From: Aquabacterium sp. CECT 9606
Lineage (GTDB): Bacteria; Pseudomonadota; Gammaproteobacteria; Burkholderiales; Burkholderiaceae_C
Length of the DNA stretch: 64,000 bases
Direction: 5' to 3'
Assembly (NCBI RefSeq): GCF_918741295.1
Contig: NZ_CAKKNB010000002.1
Location: 496,001 to 560,000, forward strand
The translations under genes and the position numbers were made by a program. Below the pieces are notes generated by a model. It was not told where the DNA came from. It searched no databases and saw only the letters and a program-made list of their open reading frames with translations. Each line of letters begins with the position of its first letter. The first letter of the stretch is position 1. Below, piece after piece: positions 53,158 through 64,000 of the stretch.

Positions 53158-53970
53158 TCAGAGCTTGAAGTCGTAGTCCACGATCAAGGGCGCGTGGTCC
53201 GAGAACCATTGCCCCTTGTAGACCGAAGCATGCCGGGCCAGTGGGGCCAATCCCGGCGTGGCCAGGTGATAGTCGATGCGCCAGCCCACGTTCTTGGCCC
53301 GCGCCTGGCCCCGGTTGCTCCACCACGTGTAGCACTCGTCGGTGGCCTCGGGGTGCAAGCGGCGGTACACGTCGACCAGGCCGATGCCCTTGTCCGGGTC
53401 GAGCAGGGTGGTCATCCACGCACGCTCTTCGGGCAAAAAGCCGCTGTTCTTGAGGTTGCCCTTCCAGTTCTTCAAGTCCTTCTCGTGGTGCGCGATGTTG
53501 ACGTCGCCCACCAGGATGTACTCGCGCTCGGCCTTCAGGCGCGCCAGGTGCGGTGCGATCATGCCCAGGAAGCGGAACTTGGCCTGCTGGCGGTCTTCCG
53601 AGCTGGAGCCGCTGGGGAAGTAGCAGCTGATCAGCGACAGCTTGCGGCCTGGTTTGTCGAAGCGCACCTCCACCCAGCGGCCTTCGGCGTCGAACTCGGT
53701 GGTGGTGTCGTGCGTGCCCAAGCCGATCAGCACGTCGGACGGGGTATGCCTGCTGTACAGGCCCACGCCCGAATAACCCTTCTTTTCCGCATGGTGAAAA
53801 TAGCCTTGCATGCCTGCCATGGCCGACAAGTTAGGGGTCAGGTCGGCGGCCTGCGCCTTGAGTTCCTGCACGCCCATACAATCGGCCGCAAGCTCTTCAG
53901 CCCAGGGGATCAGGCCCTTGTTGGCGGCTGACCGGATGCCGTTCAGGTTGAGTGAGACGAGTCGAAACAA
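53158..53970 (-). CDS. xthA: Exodeoxyribonuclease III
   Basis: A 270-residue AP endonuclease / 3'-exonuclease of the XthA family acting in base-excision repair. Catalytic landmarks are LNLNGIRSAANKG at the N-terminus, VQELKAQ (metal-binding Glu), VGDVNIAHHEKDLKN, GWRIDYHLATP and WFSDHAPLIVDY (catalytic His). Length is normal. It is divergent from pyrE, with only 14 bases between the starts, a tight shared promoter region. Confidence 0.96.
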   Translation of the reverse strand: MFRLVSLNLNGIRSAANKGLIPWAEELAADCMGVQELKAQAADLTPNLSAMAGMQGYFHHAEKKGYSGVGLYSRHTPSDVLIGLGTHDTTTEFDAEGRWVEVRFDKPGRKLSLISCYFPSGSSSEDRQQAKFRFLGMIAPHLARLKAEREYILVGDVNIAHHEKDLKNWKGNLKNSGFLPEERAWMTTLLDPDKGIGLVDVYRRLHPEATDECYTWWSNRGQARAKNVGWRIDYHLATPGLAPLARHASVYKGQWFSDHAPLIVDYDFKL

Positions 53971-53984
53971 GAGGTACTTTCAAG

Positions 53985-54662
53985 ATGAGCAACACCCCTT
54001 CCAACAGCGCGCTGGCACAGGATTTCGTGGCCTTCGCGGTTCAATCGCAGGTGTTGCGGTTCGGGGAATTCAAGACCAAGGCCGGGCGCCTGTCGCCTTA
54101 CTTCTTCAATGCCGGCCTGTTTGACGATGGCGCCAAGTTGGGCCGCCTCGCGCAATTCTATGCACAGCGGCTGATCGACTCGGGCTTGCAGTTCGACATG
54201 CTGTTCGGGCCGGCCTACAAGGGCATCACGCTGGCCGCCGCCGTGTCGATCGAGTTGGCGCGCCTGGGCAAGAACGTGCCGTTTGCCTACAACCGCAAGG
54301 AAGCGAAAGACCATGGCGAGGGTGGCACGCTGGTGGGTGCACCCGTCAAAGGCCGTGTGCTGATCATCGACGACGTGATCTCGGCAGGCACCTCGGTGCG
54401 CGAGTCCATCGACCTGATCGCCAGGGCGGGCGCCACCCCTTGCGGCGTCACCATCGCGCTCGACCGCCAGGAAAAGGCCACCCTGAATGGTGAAGAATGT
54501 CCGGAAAGTGCCGTTCAACAGGTGGAACAGCACTACCAACTGCCGGTTGTTTCCATTGCGAGCCTGGCCGACCTGTTGCAATATCTGAGTCATCAATCGG
54601 ACCCGGCGCTGGTCTCATTCCATTCTGCGGTGGCCGCGTATCGCCAGCGCTACGGGGTCTGA
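53985..54662 (+). CDS. pyrE: Orotate phosphoribosyltransferase
   Basis: A 225-residue enzyme making orotidine-5'-phosphate from orotate and PRPP in pyrimidine synthesis. The start at 53985 (MSNTPSNSALAQDFVAFAV) lies behind GAGG at 53971-53974. The PRPP-binding motif is VLIIDDVISAGTS and the flexible loop is NRKEAKDHGEGG. Length and motifs match the proteobacterial enzyme. Two secreted small-protein genes follow on the same strand. Confidence 0.97.
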   Translation: MSNTPSNSALAQDFVAFAVQSQVLRFGEFKTKAGRLSPYFFNAGLFDDGAKLGRLAQFYAQRLIDSGLQFDMLFGPAYKGITLAAAVSIELARLGKNVPFAYNRKEAKDHGEGGTLVGAPVKGRVLIIDDVISAGTSVRESIDLIARAGATPCGVTIALDRQEKATLNGEECPESAVQQVEQHYQLPVVSIASLADLLQYLSHQSDPALVSFHSAVAAYRQRYGV

Positions 54663-54693
54663 GGCGGCGCACCACCTGGCTCACACAGCACCC

Positions 54694-55260
54694 ATGCAGC
54701 AATCAGTGCGACACCTGTTCTGGCTGGCCTCTTTGGCCGGCACCTTGACTTCGCCAGTGTTCGCGGGGGGCACCATGTTCCGCTGTGGCAGCTCCTACCA
54801 GGACCGCCCTTGCGACGCGGGCCAGCCCGCCAAGGTGATCAACAGCAGCGGCGTGGCCCGCGATCAGGCACCCCCGGTGGCCGCGCCATCCACCTCGCCG
54901 GCCTTGGTGCCGGCGTCGGTGGCCACTCCGGCGGTCAAGGTCGATGCTGAATGCGCCGCCCTGGGCAACCGCGCCAAGCAGGTCGTGTGGGCCAAGGAGT
55001 CGGGCCGGACGGCGGAGGTGCAACTGGCCGCCGCGACCACCGACGACGACCGCCGCCTGATCGCCGATGTCTTCAACCGGCGCGGCTCCTCCCTGGAGGT
55101 TCGCCAGGCGGTCGAATCCGATTGCATGTCTTCCAAGGGTCCCGGCGCCCTGGCTAATCTCTGTCAAGTGTTGAAGGGGCAGATGGGCGGCGAACAGACC
55201 GAGTCCAACAATCGACAGCGGCAAGCAGCCGCAAAGGCGTGGCGTGATGCGGGTTGCTGA
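54694..55260 (+). CDS. Secreted small protein, DUF4124-like N-terminus
   Basis: A 188-residue exported protein with a signal peptide (WLASLAGTLTSPVFA, cut near residue 24). After it comes a short cysteine segment (MFRCGSSYQDRPCDAGQPAKV) of the kind found at the start of DUF4124 proteins, then a Pro/Ala linker and a helical domain with three further cysteines (AECAALG, ESDCMSS, NLCQVL). The cysteines probably pair in the periplasm. It overlaps the next gene by 14 bases. Function unknown. Confidence 0.72.
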   Translation: MQQSVRHLFWLASLAGTLTSPVFAGGTMFRCGSSYQDRPCDAGQPAKVINSSGVARDQAPPVAAPSTSPALVPASVATPAVKVDAECAALGNRAKQVVWAKESGRTAEVQLAAATTDDDRRLIADVFNRRGSSLEVRQAVESDCMSSKGPGALANLCQVLKGQMGGEQTESNNRQRQAAAKAWRDAGC

Positions 55261-55930
55261 CATCGGCTTGAAGCCGACATCCTGGGGCGTGGCCCTGCTG
55301 GGCGCGCTCGCGATGTGGGGCGCCGCCTCGGCGCTGGCCGCGCCCGCCATCTACTCCTGCGACGACGGCAAGGGCCACAAGCTCACCTCGGACCGGCCGA
55401 TCCAGGAGTGCCTGGACCGCGAGCAGCGCTTGCTCAACAAGGACGGTTCGCACCGCGAAACTGTGCCGCCGCGCATGACGGCCGAGGAAATGGCGGTGTA
55501 CGAAGAGCAGCAACGGGTGAAAGCCGCGCAAGAGTCCGCCCGCAAGGACGCCATCCGCCGTGACCGCAACCTGATGCTCCGTTTCCCCAACGAGCCCGCG
55601 CACAACAAGGGCCGTGTCGCGGCACTGGATGACTTGCGCAAGGCCATCGCCATTTCTGAAAAGCGCGTGGCCGAACTGCAAGCCGACCGCAAAGGCCTGA
55701 TGACCGAGGCCGAGTTTTTCAAGGGCAAGCAGCTGCCATTCAAGCTGCGCCAGCGCATCGAAGACAACGAAGCGACCCAGCAGGCCCAGCGCGACATCAT
55801 CATGAACCAGAAGGCCGAGATGGTGCGCATCAACGCCCTGTACGACGCTGAACTGGCCCGCTTGCGGCGCCTGTGGGCTGGCGCGCCGTTGGGCTCGCAA
55901 GCGACGGCGCCAACCTCGGCACCGCGCTGA
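55247..55930 (+). CDS. DUF4124 domain protein, secreted
   Basis: A 227-residue exported protein from the ATG at 55247 (a GTG directly before it is possible). The signal-type segment ends near AALAA/P. The DUF4124 motif IYSCDDGKGHKLTSDRPIQECL follows as a pattern, and then a long charged coiled coil (about 80-215). It overlaps the previous gene, suggesting a pair expressed together. DUF4124 proteins are common in the proteobacterial periplasm, with no settled function. Confidence 0.82.
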   Translation: MRVADIGLKPTSWGVALLGALAMWGAASALAAPAIYSCDDGKGHKLTSDRPIQECLDREQRLLNKDGSHRETVPPRMTAEEMAVYEEQQRVKAAQESARKDAIRRDRNLMLRFPNEPAHNKGRVAALDDLRKAIAISEKRVAELQADRKGLMTEAEFFKGKQLPFKLRQRIEDNEATQQAQRDIIMNQKAEMVRINALYDAELARLRRLWAGAPLGSQATAPTSAPR

Positions 55931-55943
55931 GCCGCAGCAGTCT

Positions 55944-57428
55944 TCAGCCCTCCAGCTTCTTCTTCAGCAGTTCGTTGACCGTGGCGGGATTGGCCTTGCC
56001 CTTGGTGGCCTTCATGGCCTGACCGACCAGGGCATTGAAGGCTTTTTCCTTGCCGGCGCGGAACTCCTCGACCGACTTGGCGTTGGCGGCCAGCACTTCG
56101 TCCAGGATGCGTTCCAGCTCGCCCGTGTCGCTCATCTGCTTGAGGCCCTTGGCCTCGATGATGGCGTCGATGCGCGCAGTGGGCGCAGTGGCCGACGCCC
56201 CTTCCGTCCACAACGCGTCAAAGACCTGCTTGGCGCCATTGTTGGCGATGGTGCCATCGGCGATGCGCGCGATGAGGGCGGCCAGCAGTTCGGCGCTCAC
56301 CGGGCTGTGCTCGATGCTCTGCTCAGCCGCGTTCAAGCGTCGCGAGACCTCGCCCATCACCCAGTTGGACACCAGCTTTGGCTGGCCGCAAGCCTTGGCA
56401 GCCGACTCAAAGAAAGCACCCACAGCCTTGGACTGCGTCATCAGCGCCGCGTCATAAGCGGGCAGGCCATAGTCGGCCTGGAAGCGCGCGGCCATGGCAC
56501 GCGGCAACTCGGGCATCTCGCCGCGCACACGTTCAATCCACTCTGGCGCGATCACCAGGGGTGGCAGATCAGGATCTGGGAAGTAGCGGTAATCGTGCGC
56601 GTCTTCCTTGCTGCGCATGGCGCGCGTTTGGCCGGTGTCGGCGTTGAACAGCACGGTGGCCTGCTGGATCTGCCGGCCGTCCTCGATTTCGTCGATCTGC
56701 CACTGGATCTCGTAATCGATCGCCTGCTGGATGAACTTGAAGCTGTTCAGGTTCTTGATCTCGCGCCGCGTGCCGAAGGGCGCACCAGGCTTGCGCACCG
56801 ACACATTGGCGTCGCAGCGGAAAGAGCCCTCCTGCATGTTGCCGTCGCAGATGCCCAGCCACACCACCAGGGCGTGCAGGGCGCGCGCGTACTCGGCCGC
56901 CTCCACGCTGGAGCGCATGTCCGGCTCGGTCACGATCTCGAGCAGCGGCGTGCCGGCGCGGTTCAAATCGATGCCGCTGGACTTCTCGCCATTGAAGCCG
57001 ACGAAGTCATCGTGCAACGACTTGCCCGCGTCTTCTTCCAGGTGGGCGCGCGTGAGCTGCACCGTGTGCTCCACATCGCCGATGAAGAAGCGCACCGAGC
57101 CGCCTTGCACCACGGGGATCTCGTACTGGCTGATCTGGTAGCCCTTGGGCAGGTCGGGGTAGAAGTAGTTCTTGCGCGCGAAGATGGAGCGCGGGGCCAC
57201 GGTGGCGCCCACGGCCAGGCCGAAGGCGATGGCGCGGTCCACGGCGCCACGGTTCATCACGGGCAGGGTGCCGGGCAAAGCCAGGTCCACGGGGCAGGCC
57301 TGGGTGTTGGGAGCGGCGCCAAACTCGGTGGCGGCCCCCGAGAAGATCTTGGATTGCGTCGACAGCTGGGCGTGGGTTTCCAGGCCGATGACGACTTCGT
57401 AACCGCGGATGAGGGCAGGTGGGGTCAT
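55944..57428 (-). CDS. gatB: Asp-tRNA(Asn)/Glu-tRNA(Gln) amidotransferase subunit B
   Basis: A 494-residue subunit of the amidotransferase that converts misacylated Glu-tRNA(Gln) and Asp-tRNA(Asn). The start at 57428 begins [22 protein letters not shown]. Landmarks are [18 protein letters not shown], the Cys-containing [12 protein letters not shown], and the C-terminal YqeY-like tail domain. It is the last gene of the gatC-gatA-(PF10118)-gatB series and starts 31 bases after the inserted hydrolase-like gene. Confidence 0.97.
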   Translation of the reverse strand: MTPPALIRGYEVVIGLETHAQLSTQSKIFSGAATEFGAAPNTQACPVDLALPGTLPVMNRGAVDRAIAFGLAVGATVAPRSIFARKNYFYPDLPKGYQISQYEIPVVQGGSVRFFIGDVEHTVQLTRAHLEEDAGKSLHDDFVGFNGEKSSGIDLNRAGTPLLEIVTEPDMRSSVEAAEYARALHALVVWLGICDGNMQEGSFRCDANVSVRKPGAPFGTRREIKNLNSFKFIQQAIDYEIQWQIDEIEDGRQIQQATVLFNADTGQTRAMRSKEDAHDYRYFPDPDLPPLVIAPEWIERVRGEMPELPRAMAARFQADYGLPAYDAALMTQSKAVGAFFESAAKACGQPKLVSNWVMGEVSRRLNAAEQSIEHSPVSAELLAALIARIADGTIANNGAKQVFDALWTEGASATAPTARIDAIIEAKGLKQMSDTGELERILDEVLAANAKSVEEFRAGKEKAFNALVGQAMKATKGKANPATVNELLKKKLEG

Positions 57429-57459
57429 GGGGCGTTCAGCGTGAAGAATGGATTCAGGT

Positions 57460-58308
57460 TCAGGGGCGGCTGCCGACGGTGCGGTAGCTCTGGGCGTTTT
57501 GCTGGCGCCAGCGCTCGAGCAGGGCCTGGTTGTCGTGTTGCCAGGGGTGGAAGCGGGGTTTGAAGTAAGCCAGCCAGTGGGGCAGGGTGTGCCAGGCCAC
57601 GCCATCGCGTCCGAACCAGAAGCCCAGCGCGCTGCGGTGCGTGGACCACTTGAAGAGCACGCCGTCGCGGCGCAGCATCTTGCCGGTCTGGATGGCCACC
57701 CAGATGTTGAACTCGATCGAGATCAGCAGGAAGAGCGACACGCGCATCAGGTAGCCGCCACCGACCGCGTTGTAGGTGTCCATGGCCACGGCCTTGTGCT
57801 CGGACTCTTCGGCCGCGTGCCAGGTCCACAGGGCGCGCATCATGGGCGTCATGCGTTCGGTCCAGCTGGCGCGCCGCAAGAGGCCATCGCCCAGCACGGC
57901 GGTGAAGTGCTCGTAAGCCACCGTGATCGCCAGCTTGAAGCGTGGCGACGAGTGGCGCGTGAGGTGCATGACGCGCTGAAGCGTGCGCTCCACCCAGGCG
58001 TCGTAGCCCATGGCCAGCAGGTGGTCGTTGTACTGCTGGTGCAGGTGGCGGTGCGTGGCTTCCTGGCCAGCGAACAGCTTGATGTCCTTGGCCAGTTGGG
58101 TGTTGCCCTGGCGTTCTACTTCGGGCAGGAAATGGCGCACCGCGTCGATGAAAAACTGCTCACCCACCGGGAACATGAAGGACAGGGCGTTGAACACCTG
58201 CGAACGGTAGGCATCGCCCCCGTTCCAGTGTGGCTCGAAGCCCTGGCTCAAATCGATGTCCAGGTGGCGGATGGTCATGTCATGCGGTGACGCGGTGGCG
58301 GTGCTCAT
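57460..58308 (-). CDS. Predicted metal-dependent hydrolase, PF10118 family
   Basis: A 282-residue protein matching the family of predicted metal-dependent hydrolases related to ferritin-like diiron helical bundles. Candidate ligands are in [26 protein letters not shown] and [15 protein letters not shown]. Later hydrophobic stretches ([18 protein letters not shown]) suggest membrane association. It lies between gatA and gatB with gaps of 7 and 31 bases, so it is co-transcribed with the tRNA amidotransferase genes. No link to translation is known. Confidence 0.83.
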   Translation of the reverse strand: MSTATASPHDMTIRHLDIDLSQGFEPHWNGGDAYRSQVFNALSFMFPVGEQFFIDAVRHFLPEVERQGNTQLAKDIKLFAGQEATHRHLHQQYNDHLLAMGYDAWVERTLQRVMHLTRHSSPRFKLAITVAYEHFTAVLGDGLLRRASWTERMTPMMRALWTWHAAEESEHKAVAMDTYNAVGGGYLMRVSLFLLISIEFNIWVAIQTGKMLRRDGVLFKWSTHRSALGFWFGRDGVAWHTLPHWLAYFKPRFHPWQHDNQALLERWRQQNAQSYRTVGSRP

Positions 58309-58315
58309 GGTCGGC

Positions 58316-59824
58316 TCAGGCCAGGCTCGCGGGCACGCGCTGGTGCCAGTCGGTGGTGTGCTGGAAGGCGTGCGCCGTGTGCAGCAAGGTGCCTTCCTGC
58401 CAGTAGTTGCCGATCAACTGCAGACCCACGGGCAGGCCATGTTCGCCAAAGCCGGCGGGCACGCTCATGCCGGGTAGACCGGCCAGCGAGGCGGGCAGTG
58501 TGAAGATGTCGGCCAGGTACTCGCCCAGCGGGTCGGCCTGGCGGCCCCCGTCGGCGGCAATGGGTCTGGCCACGTTCGGCGCCACCGGGCCAGCGATCAC
58601 GTCGCAGTGCTGGAAGGCCGACTGGAAGTCGTCGGCGATCATGCGGCGCAACTTTTGCGCTTGCAGGTAGTAGGCGTCGTAATAACCGTGCGACAGCACG
58701 TAAGTGCCAATCATGATCCGGCGCTTGACCTCGGGGCCGAATCCTTCGGCGCGGGTCTTGCGGTACATGTCGGCCAGGTCGGTGTACTGCTTGGCGCGGT
58801 GCCCGAACTTGACGCCATCGAAGCGGCTCAGGTTGGACGAGGCCTCGGCCGGCGCGATGATGTAGTACACCGGGATCGACAGCTCGGTGCGCGGCAGGCT
58901 GACGTCCACCAGGGTGGCGCCCAGCTTTTGCAGTTGGGCCAGGGCCTGCTTGGTGGCATCGAGCACACCGGGGGCCACGCCCTCGCCGAAGAACTCCTTG
59001 GGCACGCCCACGCGCAAGCCTTGCAGTGGTTGCTCGGCGGTGGCGTGGGTGCGGGGTGCCCGCAGGCCCGCCACGAAGTCGGGCACACCTTGCTGGGCGC
59101 TGGTGGCATCGCGCTCGTCGAAGCCGCTCATGGCCTGCAACATCAGGGCGCAGTCTTCGGCGGTGCGGGCCAGGGGGCCAGCCTGGTCGAGTGACGAGGC
59201 AAAAGCAATCATGCCGTAGCGCGAGCAGCGGCCGTAGGTGGGTTTGATGCCGGTGATGCCGGTGAGCGCCGCAGGTTGGCGGATCGAGCCGCCGGTGTCG
59301 GTGCCTGTGCTGCCAGCCACCAGGCGCGCCGAGACGGCCACGGCCGAGCCGCCTGATGAGCCGCCCGGGATGCGGTCGGTGGCCCAGGGGTTGCGCGCCA
59401 GTTGGTAGGCCGAGTTCTCATTGGCGCCGCCCATGGCGAACTCGTCGCAGTTGAGCTTGCCCACGGTGACGGTGCCGGCCGCTTTCAGACGGGCCACCAC
59501 AGCGGCGTCAAACGGACTGACATAGCCGTGCAGGATTTTCGAGGCGGCCGTGGTTGGCAGGTCCTTCGTCACAAAGATGTCCTTGTGCGCGATGGGAATG
59601 CCGTCCAGGGGACCCAGGGCCTGGCCAGCGGCGCGGCGGGCATCGGCGGCAGCGGCTTGGGCCAGTGCGCCGTCCGCGTCCACGTGAAGAAAGGCGCCCA
59701 AAGCATGGTGCGCCTCGATGCGCGCCAAGGCATGGCGGGTCAAGGCCACGCTGGTGGTCTGGCCTGAGGCCAGTTGCTGGCCGGACTGGGCCAAGGTTAA
59801 ATCATGTAAAGACTGTGCGCTCAT
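58316..59824 (-). CDS. gatA: Asp-tRNA(Asn)/Glu-tRNA(Gln) amidotransferase subunit A
   Basis: The 502-residue amidase-signature subunit releases ammonia from glutamine. The Ser-cis-Ser-Lys triad is K81 (IPIAHKDIF), S156 ([12 protein letters not shown]) and S180 ([11 protein letters not shown]), with the same spacing as in characterised GatA. The start overlaps the gatC stop by four bases (59821-59824). Length is normal. Confidence 0.97.
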   Translation of the reverse strand: MSAQSLHDLTLAQSGQQLASGQTTSVALTRHALARIEAHHALGAFLHVDADGALAQAAAADARRAAGQALGPLDGIPIAHKDIFVTKDLPTTAASKILHGYVSPFDAAVVARLKAAGTVTVGKLNCDEFAMGGANENSAYQLARNPWATDRIPGGSSGGSAVAVSARLVAGSTGTDTGGSIRQPAALTGITGIKPTYGRCSRYGMIAFASSLDQAGPLARTAEDCALMLQAMSGFDERDATSAQQGVPDFVAGLRAPRTHATAEQPLQGLRVGVPKEFFGEGVAPGVLDATKQALAQLQKLGATLVDVSLPRTELSIPVYYIIAPAEASSNLSRFDGVKFGHRAKQYTDLADMYRKTRAEGFGPEVKRRIMIGTYVLSHGYYDAYYLQAQKLRRMIADDFQSAFQHCDVIAGPVAPNVARPIAADGGRQADPLGEYLADIFTLPASLAGLPGMSVPAGFGEHGLPVGLQLIGNYWQEGTLLHTAHAFQHTTDWHQRVPASLA

Positions 59825-60120
59825 TCGATCACCTTGGGCACCAGAAACAGGCCGTTTTCCTGGGCCGGGGCGTTGCGCATGTTGGCGTCGCGATCGTTGG
59901 ATTCGCTGACGGCGTCTTCACGCAGGCGCAGGGTCACGTCTTCGATGGCCGACAGGGGGGTATAGAGGGGCTCCACGCCGGAGGTGTCCACGGCGCGCAT
60001 CTTCTCGACGATGGCGAAAAAGTCATTCAATTGGGTCAGCATGGCGGTTTGCTCCTCGCTGCGCAGTTCCAGGCGCGCGAGTTGGGCAATCCGGCTGACG
60101 TCAGCGGGGGTCAGGGCCAT
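59821..60120 (-). CDS. gatC: Asp-tRNA(Asn)/Glu-tRNA(Gln) amidotransferase subunit C
   Basis: A 99-residue stabilising subunit. The start at 60120 ([19 protein letters not shown]) matches family members; an ATG nine bases upstream (60129) is possible. GatC wraps around GatA and bridges it to GatB. Landmarks are [22 protein letters not shown] and the C-terminal [12 protein letters not shown]. It heads the operon and is divergent from mreB. Confidence 0.95.
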   Translation of the reverse strand: MALTPADVSRIAQLARLELRSEEQTAMLTQLNDFFAIVEKMRAVDTSGVEPLYTPLSAIEDVTLRLREDAVSESNDRDANMRNAPAQENGLFLVPKVIE

Positions 60121-61449
<1,329 letters not shown>

Positions 61450-61512
61450 GCTGGTGACACGGTGAGCACCGCTGGCTAGCGCGGTGCCTGCCTTTTTGCG
61501 CGGGAACGCTGC

Positions 61513-62475
61513 ATGCCCCTGGTCACACTGGATCGCTCACCACCGCCCTTCTTCAAGCAAGGGCCGTCGGCGTTCACGCGGCTGATGTTCTTCTCGGCCC
61601 TGGCCATCTTCCTGATGGTGGCCGACACACGCTGGAAGGTGACGCAGCCCCTGCGCGCCGTGGTGGCCACCATGCTGCAACCCGTGCAAAGCGTGCTGCT
61701 GGCGCCTCAGGCCTGGTGGGCCGATGCCGGGCACTACATGTCCGGCCTCGAAGCGGCCCGCATTGATCAGCATGAATCCCAGAAAAAGGCCGCGGCCCAG
61801 GCCGAGCGCGTCATGCGCGTCGACCAACTGGAGCGCGAAAACGCCCGGCTGCGCGAGCTGCTGGCCCTGCGGCCCCGCGTCAATGTGCAATCCCAGGCGG
61901 CCGAAGTCCTGTACGACGCGCCCGACCCCTTCACCCGCAAGGTGGTCATCGACCAGGGCAGCCGCCATGGCGTGATTTTGGGGTCGCCCGTGATCGACGA
62001 TGCCGGGGTGCTGGGGCAGGTCACACGCGTCTACCCGCTCACCTCCGAGGTCACGCTGGTGACCGACAAGGACGCGGCCGTGCCCGTGGTCAATGGCCGC
62101 ACCCGCCAGCGTGGTGTGGCCTACGGGACGCCGCAGGTGCTGGGCATGGAGCTGCGCTTCATGGCCGGCAACGCCGACGTGCAGGTGGGTGACGAACTGC
62201 AGACCTCAGGCCTTGACGGCGTGTACCCGGCAGGCTTGCCGGTGGCCAAGGTGGCGAGGGTGGACCGCCGCGCGGATTCCGCCTTCGCGCGCATCGTGCT
62301 GACGCCCAAATCCGAGCCCGACAACTCGCGCCACGTGCTGTTGCTGCACCCGGTGGCCGACCAGTTGCCCGATCGTCCTTCCGAGGCCGAAGCCCTGGCA
62401 GGCGGCGCTTCCGCGCCGGCTTCTGCCGCCAGCGCGCACCACGCCCACCCCGCCGCTTCAGGAGCCAAGCCATGA
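61513..62475 (+). CDS. mreC: Rod-shape-determining protein MreC
   Basis: A 320-residue bitopic protein with one transmembrane helix (about 22-42, LMFFSALAIFLMVADTR), a periplasmic coiled coil (about 75-120) and the MreC beta-barrel core with GVILGSPVIDDAGVLGQV and TSGLDGVYPAGLPV. The C-terminus (about 285-320) is Ala/His-rich and low in complexity. It links MreB to the wall synthases. The stop overlaps the mreD start (62472-62475). Confidence 0.96.
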   Translation: MPLVTLDRSPPPFFKQGPSAFTRLMFFSALAIFLMVADTRWKVTQPLRAVVATMLQPVQSVLLAPQAWWADAGHYMSGLEAARIDQHESQKKAAAQAERVMRVDQLERENARLRELLALRPRVNVQSQAAEVLYDAPDPFTRKVVIDQGSRHGVILGSPVIDDAGVLGQVTRVYPLTSEVTLVTDKDAAVPVVNGRTRQRGVAYGTPQVLGMELRFMAGNADVQVGDELQTSGLDGVYPAGLPVAKVARVDRRADSAFARIVLTPKSEPDNSRHVLLLHPVADQLPDRPSEAEALAGGASAPASAASAHHAHPAASGAKP

Positions 62476-62987
62476 TGCGGCGTGGCAGTCCGCTGCTGAT
62501 GCCGGTCAACCCGGTGTTCATCTGGGTGAGCCTGTTGCTGGCATTCGCCTTCAACTTGGTCCCCATGGGGCGCACAGGCGCCGTGCCAGACCTGCTGGCT
62601 GTTGCGCTGGTGTTCTGGAACGTGCACCAGCCGCGCCGTGTGGGTGTGGGCGTGGCCTTCGCGTTTGGCGTGTTCATGGACGTGCACCAGGGGGCCCTGC
62701 TGGGCCAGCACGCGCTGGCCTACACGCTGCTCAGCTACTCGGCCATCGCGGTGCACCGGCGCCTGCTGTGGTTCACAGTGGGCTCGCAGGCTGTGCAGAT
62801 CCTGCCCTTGTTCATCGCGGCGCACATGGTGTCGCTGATGGTGCGCTTGATCGCGGGCGCGGGCTTCCCGGGCTGGACCTTGATGGTCGCGCCCTTGCTG
62901 GAGTCTGCCTTGTGGCCGGTGGTGACCTTCCTGCTGCTGGCACCGCAGCGCCGCGCCCCCGACCGCGACAAGAACCGCCCGCTGTGA
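62472..62987 (+). CDS. mreD: Rod-shape-determining protein MreD
   Basis: A 171-residue inner-membrane protein with about five hydrophobic helices, following mreC with a four-base overlap. The family pattern PDLLAVALVFWNVHQPRRVGVGVAFAFGVFMDVHQGALLGQHA is clear in the first half (positions 62590-62720). It acts with MreC in the elongasome. The basic C-terminus faces the cytoplasm. Confidence 0.95.
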   Translation: MMRRGSPLLMPVNPVFIWVSLLLAFAFNLVPMGRTGAVPDLLAVALVFWNVHQPRRVGVGVAFAFGVFMDVHQGALLGQHALAYTLLSYSAIAVHRRLLWFTVGSQAVQILPLFIAAHMVSLMVRLIAGAGFPGWTLMVAPLLESALWPVVTFLLLAPQRRAPDRDKNRPL

Positions 62988-63009
62988 GTTCGGCTGAGCT
63001 GACGCCCTC

Positions 63010-64000
63010 ATGACTGAAATCAAGAACCTGGAACAGGAGCTGGGCCGTTTTCGCACCCGCTTGTGGGCTGCGGTGGGGTTCGTGCTGTTCTGCTTTGGCC
63101 TGCTGGCTTCGCGCCTGGTGGTCTTGCAGGTCAACCGCCACGAAGAGCTGTCCACCCAGGCCGAGAACAACCGCATCGCGGTGGTGCCCATCGTGCCCAA
63201 CCGTGGTCTGATCGTGGACCGCAACGGCGTGGTGCTGGCCAACAACTATTCGGCTTACACGCTCGAGATCACGCCCTCCAAGGTGGACAACGTCGAGGCC
63301 ACCATCGAGGCCCTGGCCAAGATCGTCGAAGTGGCCCCGCGCGACCGACGCCGCTTCAAGCGCCTGCGCGAAGAATCCAAGAGCTTCGAATCCATCCCCA
63401 TCCGCACGCGACTGACCGACACCGAAGTGGCCCGCTTCACCGCGCAGCGCTTCCGCTTCCCGGGGGTCGACATCCAGGCGCGCCTGTTCCGCCACTACCC
63501 TTATGGCGAGCTGGCCAGCCACGTGCTGGGCTACATCGGCCGCATCAATCAAAAAGAGAAAGAAGCCATCGAAGAATGGCCCGATGAAGAGCAGGCCAAT
63601 TACCGGGGCACGGATTACATCGGCAAGCTGGGCATCGAGCAGAACTACGAGCGCGAGCTGCACGGCCTGACCGGTGTTGAGGAAGTCGAGACCAGCGCGG
63701 GTGGCCGGGCCGTGCGCCGACTGCGCTCCAAGCCACCCACGCCCGGCAACACGGTGCACATGTCCATCGACATCAAGCTGCAGGCCCTGATCGAGCGCCT
63801 GTATGGCGCCCGCCGCGGCGCCCTGGTGGCGATTGATCCGCGCAATGGCGAAGTGCTGGCCTTCGTCAGCAAACCCACCTTTGACCCCAATCTGTTCGTC
63901 GACGGCATCGACAGCGACAACTGGAAAGAGCTGAACGAATCGCCCGACAAGCCCTTGCTCAACCGGGCCTTGCGCGGCACCTACCCACCCGGGTCGACCT
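63010..64000 (+). CDS. mrdA: Penicillin-binding protein 2, 5' part
   Basis: The first 330 residues of the monofunctional transpeptidase PBP2 of the elongasome. A transmembrane anchor (about 18-38, LWAAVGFVLFCFGLLASRL) precedes the dimerisation domain (PNRGLIVDRNGVVLANNYSAY) and the beginning of the transpeptidase domain (GALVAIDPRNGEVLAFVSKP). The window ends within the active-site SxxK motif: the last residues are PPGST, where the serine is the nucleophile. The gene continues beyond the window and starts 22 bases after mreD. Confidence 0.96.
   Translation, partial: MTEIKNLEQELGRFRTRLWAAVGFVLFCFGLLASRLVVLQVNRHEELSTQAENNRIAVVPIVPNRGLIVDRNGVVLANNYSAYTLEITPSKVDNVEATIEALAKIVEVAPRDRRRFKRLREESKSFESIPIRTRLTDTEVARFTAQRFRFPGVDIQARLFRHYPYGELASHVLGYIGRINQKEKEAIEEWPDEEQANYRGTDYIGKLGIEQNYERELHGLTGVEEVETSAGGRAVRRLRSKPPTPGNTVHMSIDIKLQALIERLYGARRGALVAIDPRNGEVLAFVSKPTFDPNLFVDGIDSDNWKELNESPDKPLLNRALRGTYPPGST

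Overview
The window is a high-GC bacterial chromosome segment. Protein families and gene order point to a betaproteobacterium of the order Burkholderiales (inference). The main clues are the divergent gatCAB / mreBCD-mrdA arrangement, PHB-depolymerase-type esterases beside a CopG-like regulator, FdxA, and many hybrid histidine kinases. No rRNA, tRNA, CRISPR array, insertion sequence or prophage was seen. No stretch longer than about 300 bases lacks a gene.

Layout. (1) 1-8224, + strand: a redox and transport cluster. It holds the C-terminal half of an AprA/FrdA-like flavoprotein, a 2[4Fe-4S] ferredoxin, a HEAT-repeat protein, FdxA, a ferredoxin-NADP reductase, a three-gene NrtABC/TauABC-type importer whose binding protein has a NosL-like C-terminal extension, a DUF971 protein and a YeiH-type putative sulfate exporter. 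It looks like uptake and reduction of a sulfur (or other) oxyanion or organosulfur compound. (2) 8234-14375: DUF599, SHOCT and holin-like membrane proteins, then the Ku/LigD end-joining pair with a YqcI/YcgG-family gene between them. (3) 14320-19472: an operon of RsbQ-like hydrolase, PAS hybrid kinase, glycine-betaine-type binding protein and permease (no ATPase gene), divergent from a lone receiver protein. (4) 19498-24358: two PHB-depolymerase-like esterases, a CopG-like protein, an AI-2E family transporter and a transglutaminase. (5) 24533-30635: a four-gene signalling operon of CHASE3-GAF hybrid kinase with three receivers, CheR, CheB without receiver, and receiver-kinase.

(6) 30616-35834, - strand: the most notable locus. 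A 59-residue peptide gene with a textbook double-glycine leader precedes tolC-, hlyD- and C39-peptidase ABC transporter genes, forming a complete type I export system for a small peptide (probable class II microcin/bacteriocin or signal peptide). A strong terminator separates the peptide gene from the export genes. (7) 36067-48733: CorA, three more hybrid kinases, a YadGH-like ABC exporter with an MFS pump, and two tandem diguanylate cyclases. (8) 48987-53156: an outer-membrane barrel, then an AraC-type regulator divergent from a 2Fe-2S reductase and an AlkB-like membrane hydroxylase. Between them lie two TGTCAAT repeats 21 bp apart. (9) 53158-64000: xthA, pyrE, two small secreted proteins, gatCAB with an inserted PF10118 gene, and mreB-mreC-mreD-mrdA, the last cut by the window end at its catalytic serine.

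Six histidine kinases, a lone receiver and two diguanylate cyclases in about 33 kb make signalling the dominant theme of the central region.
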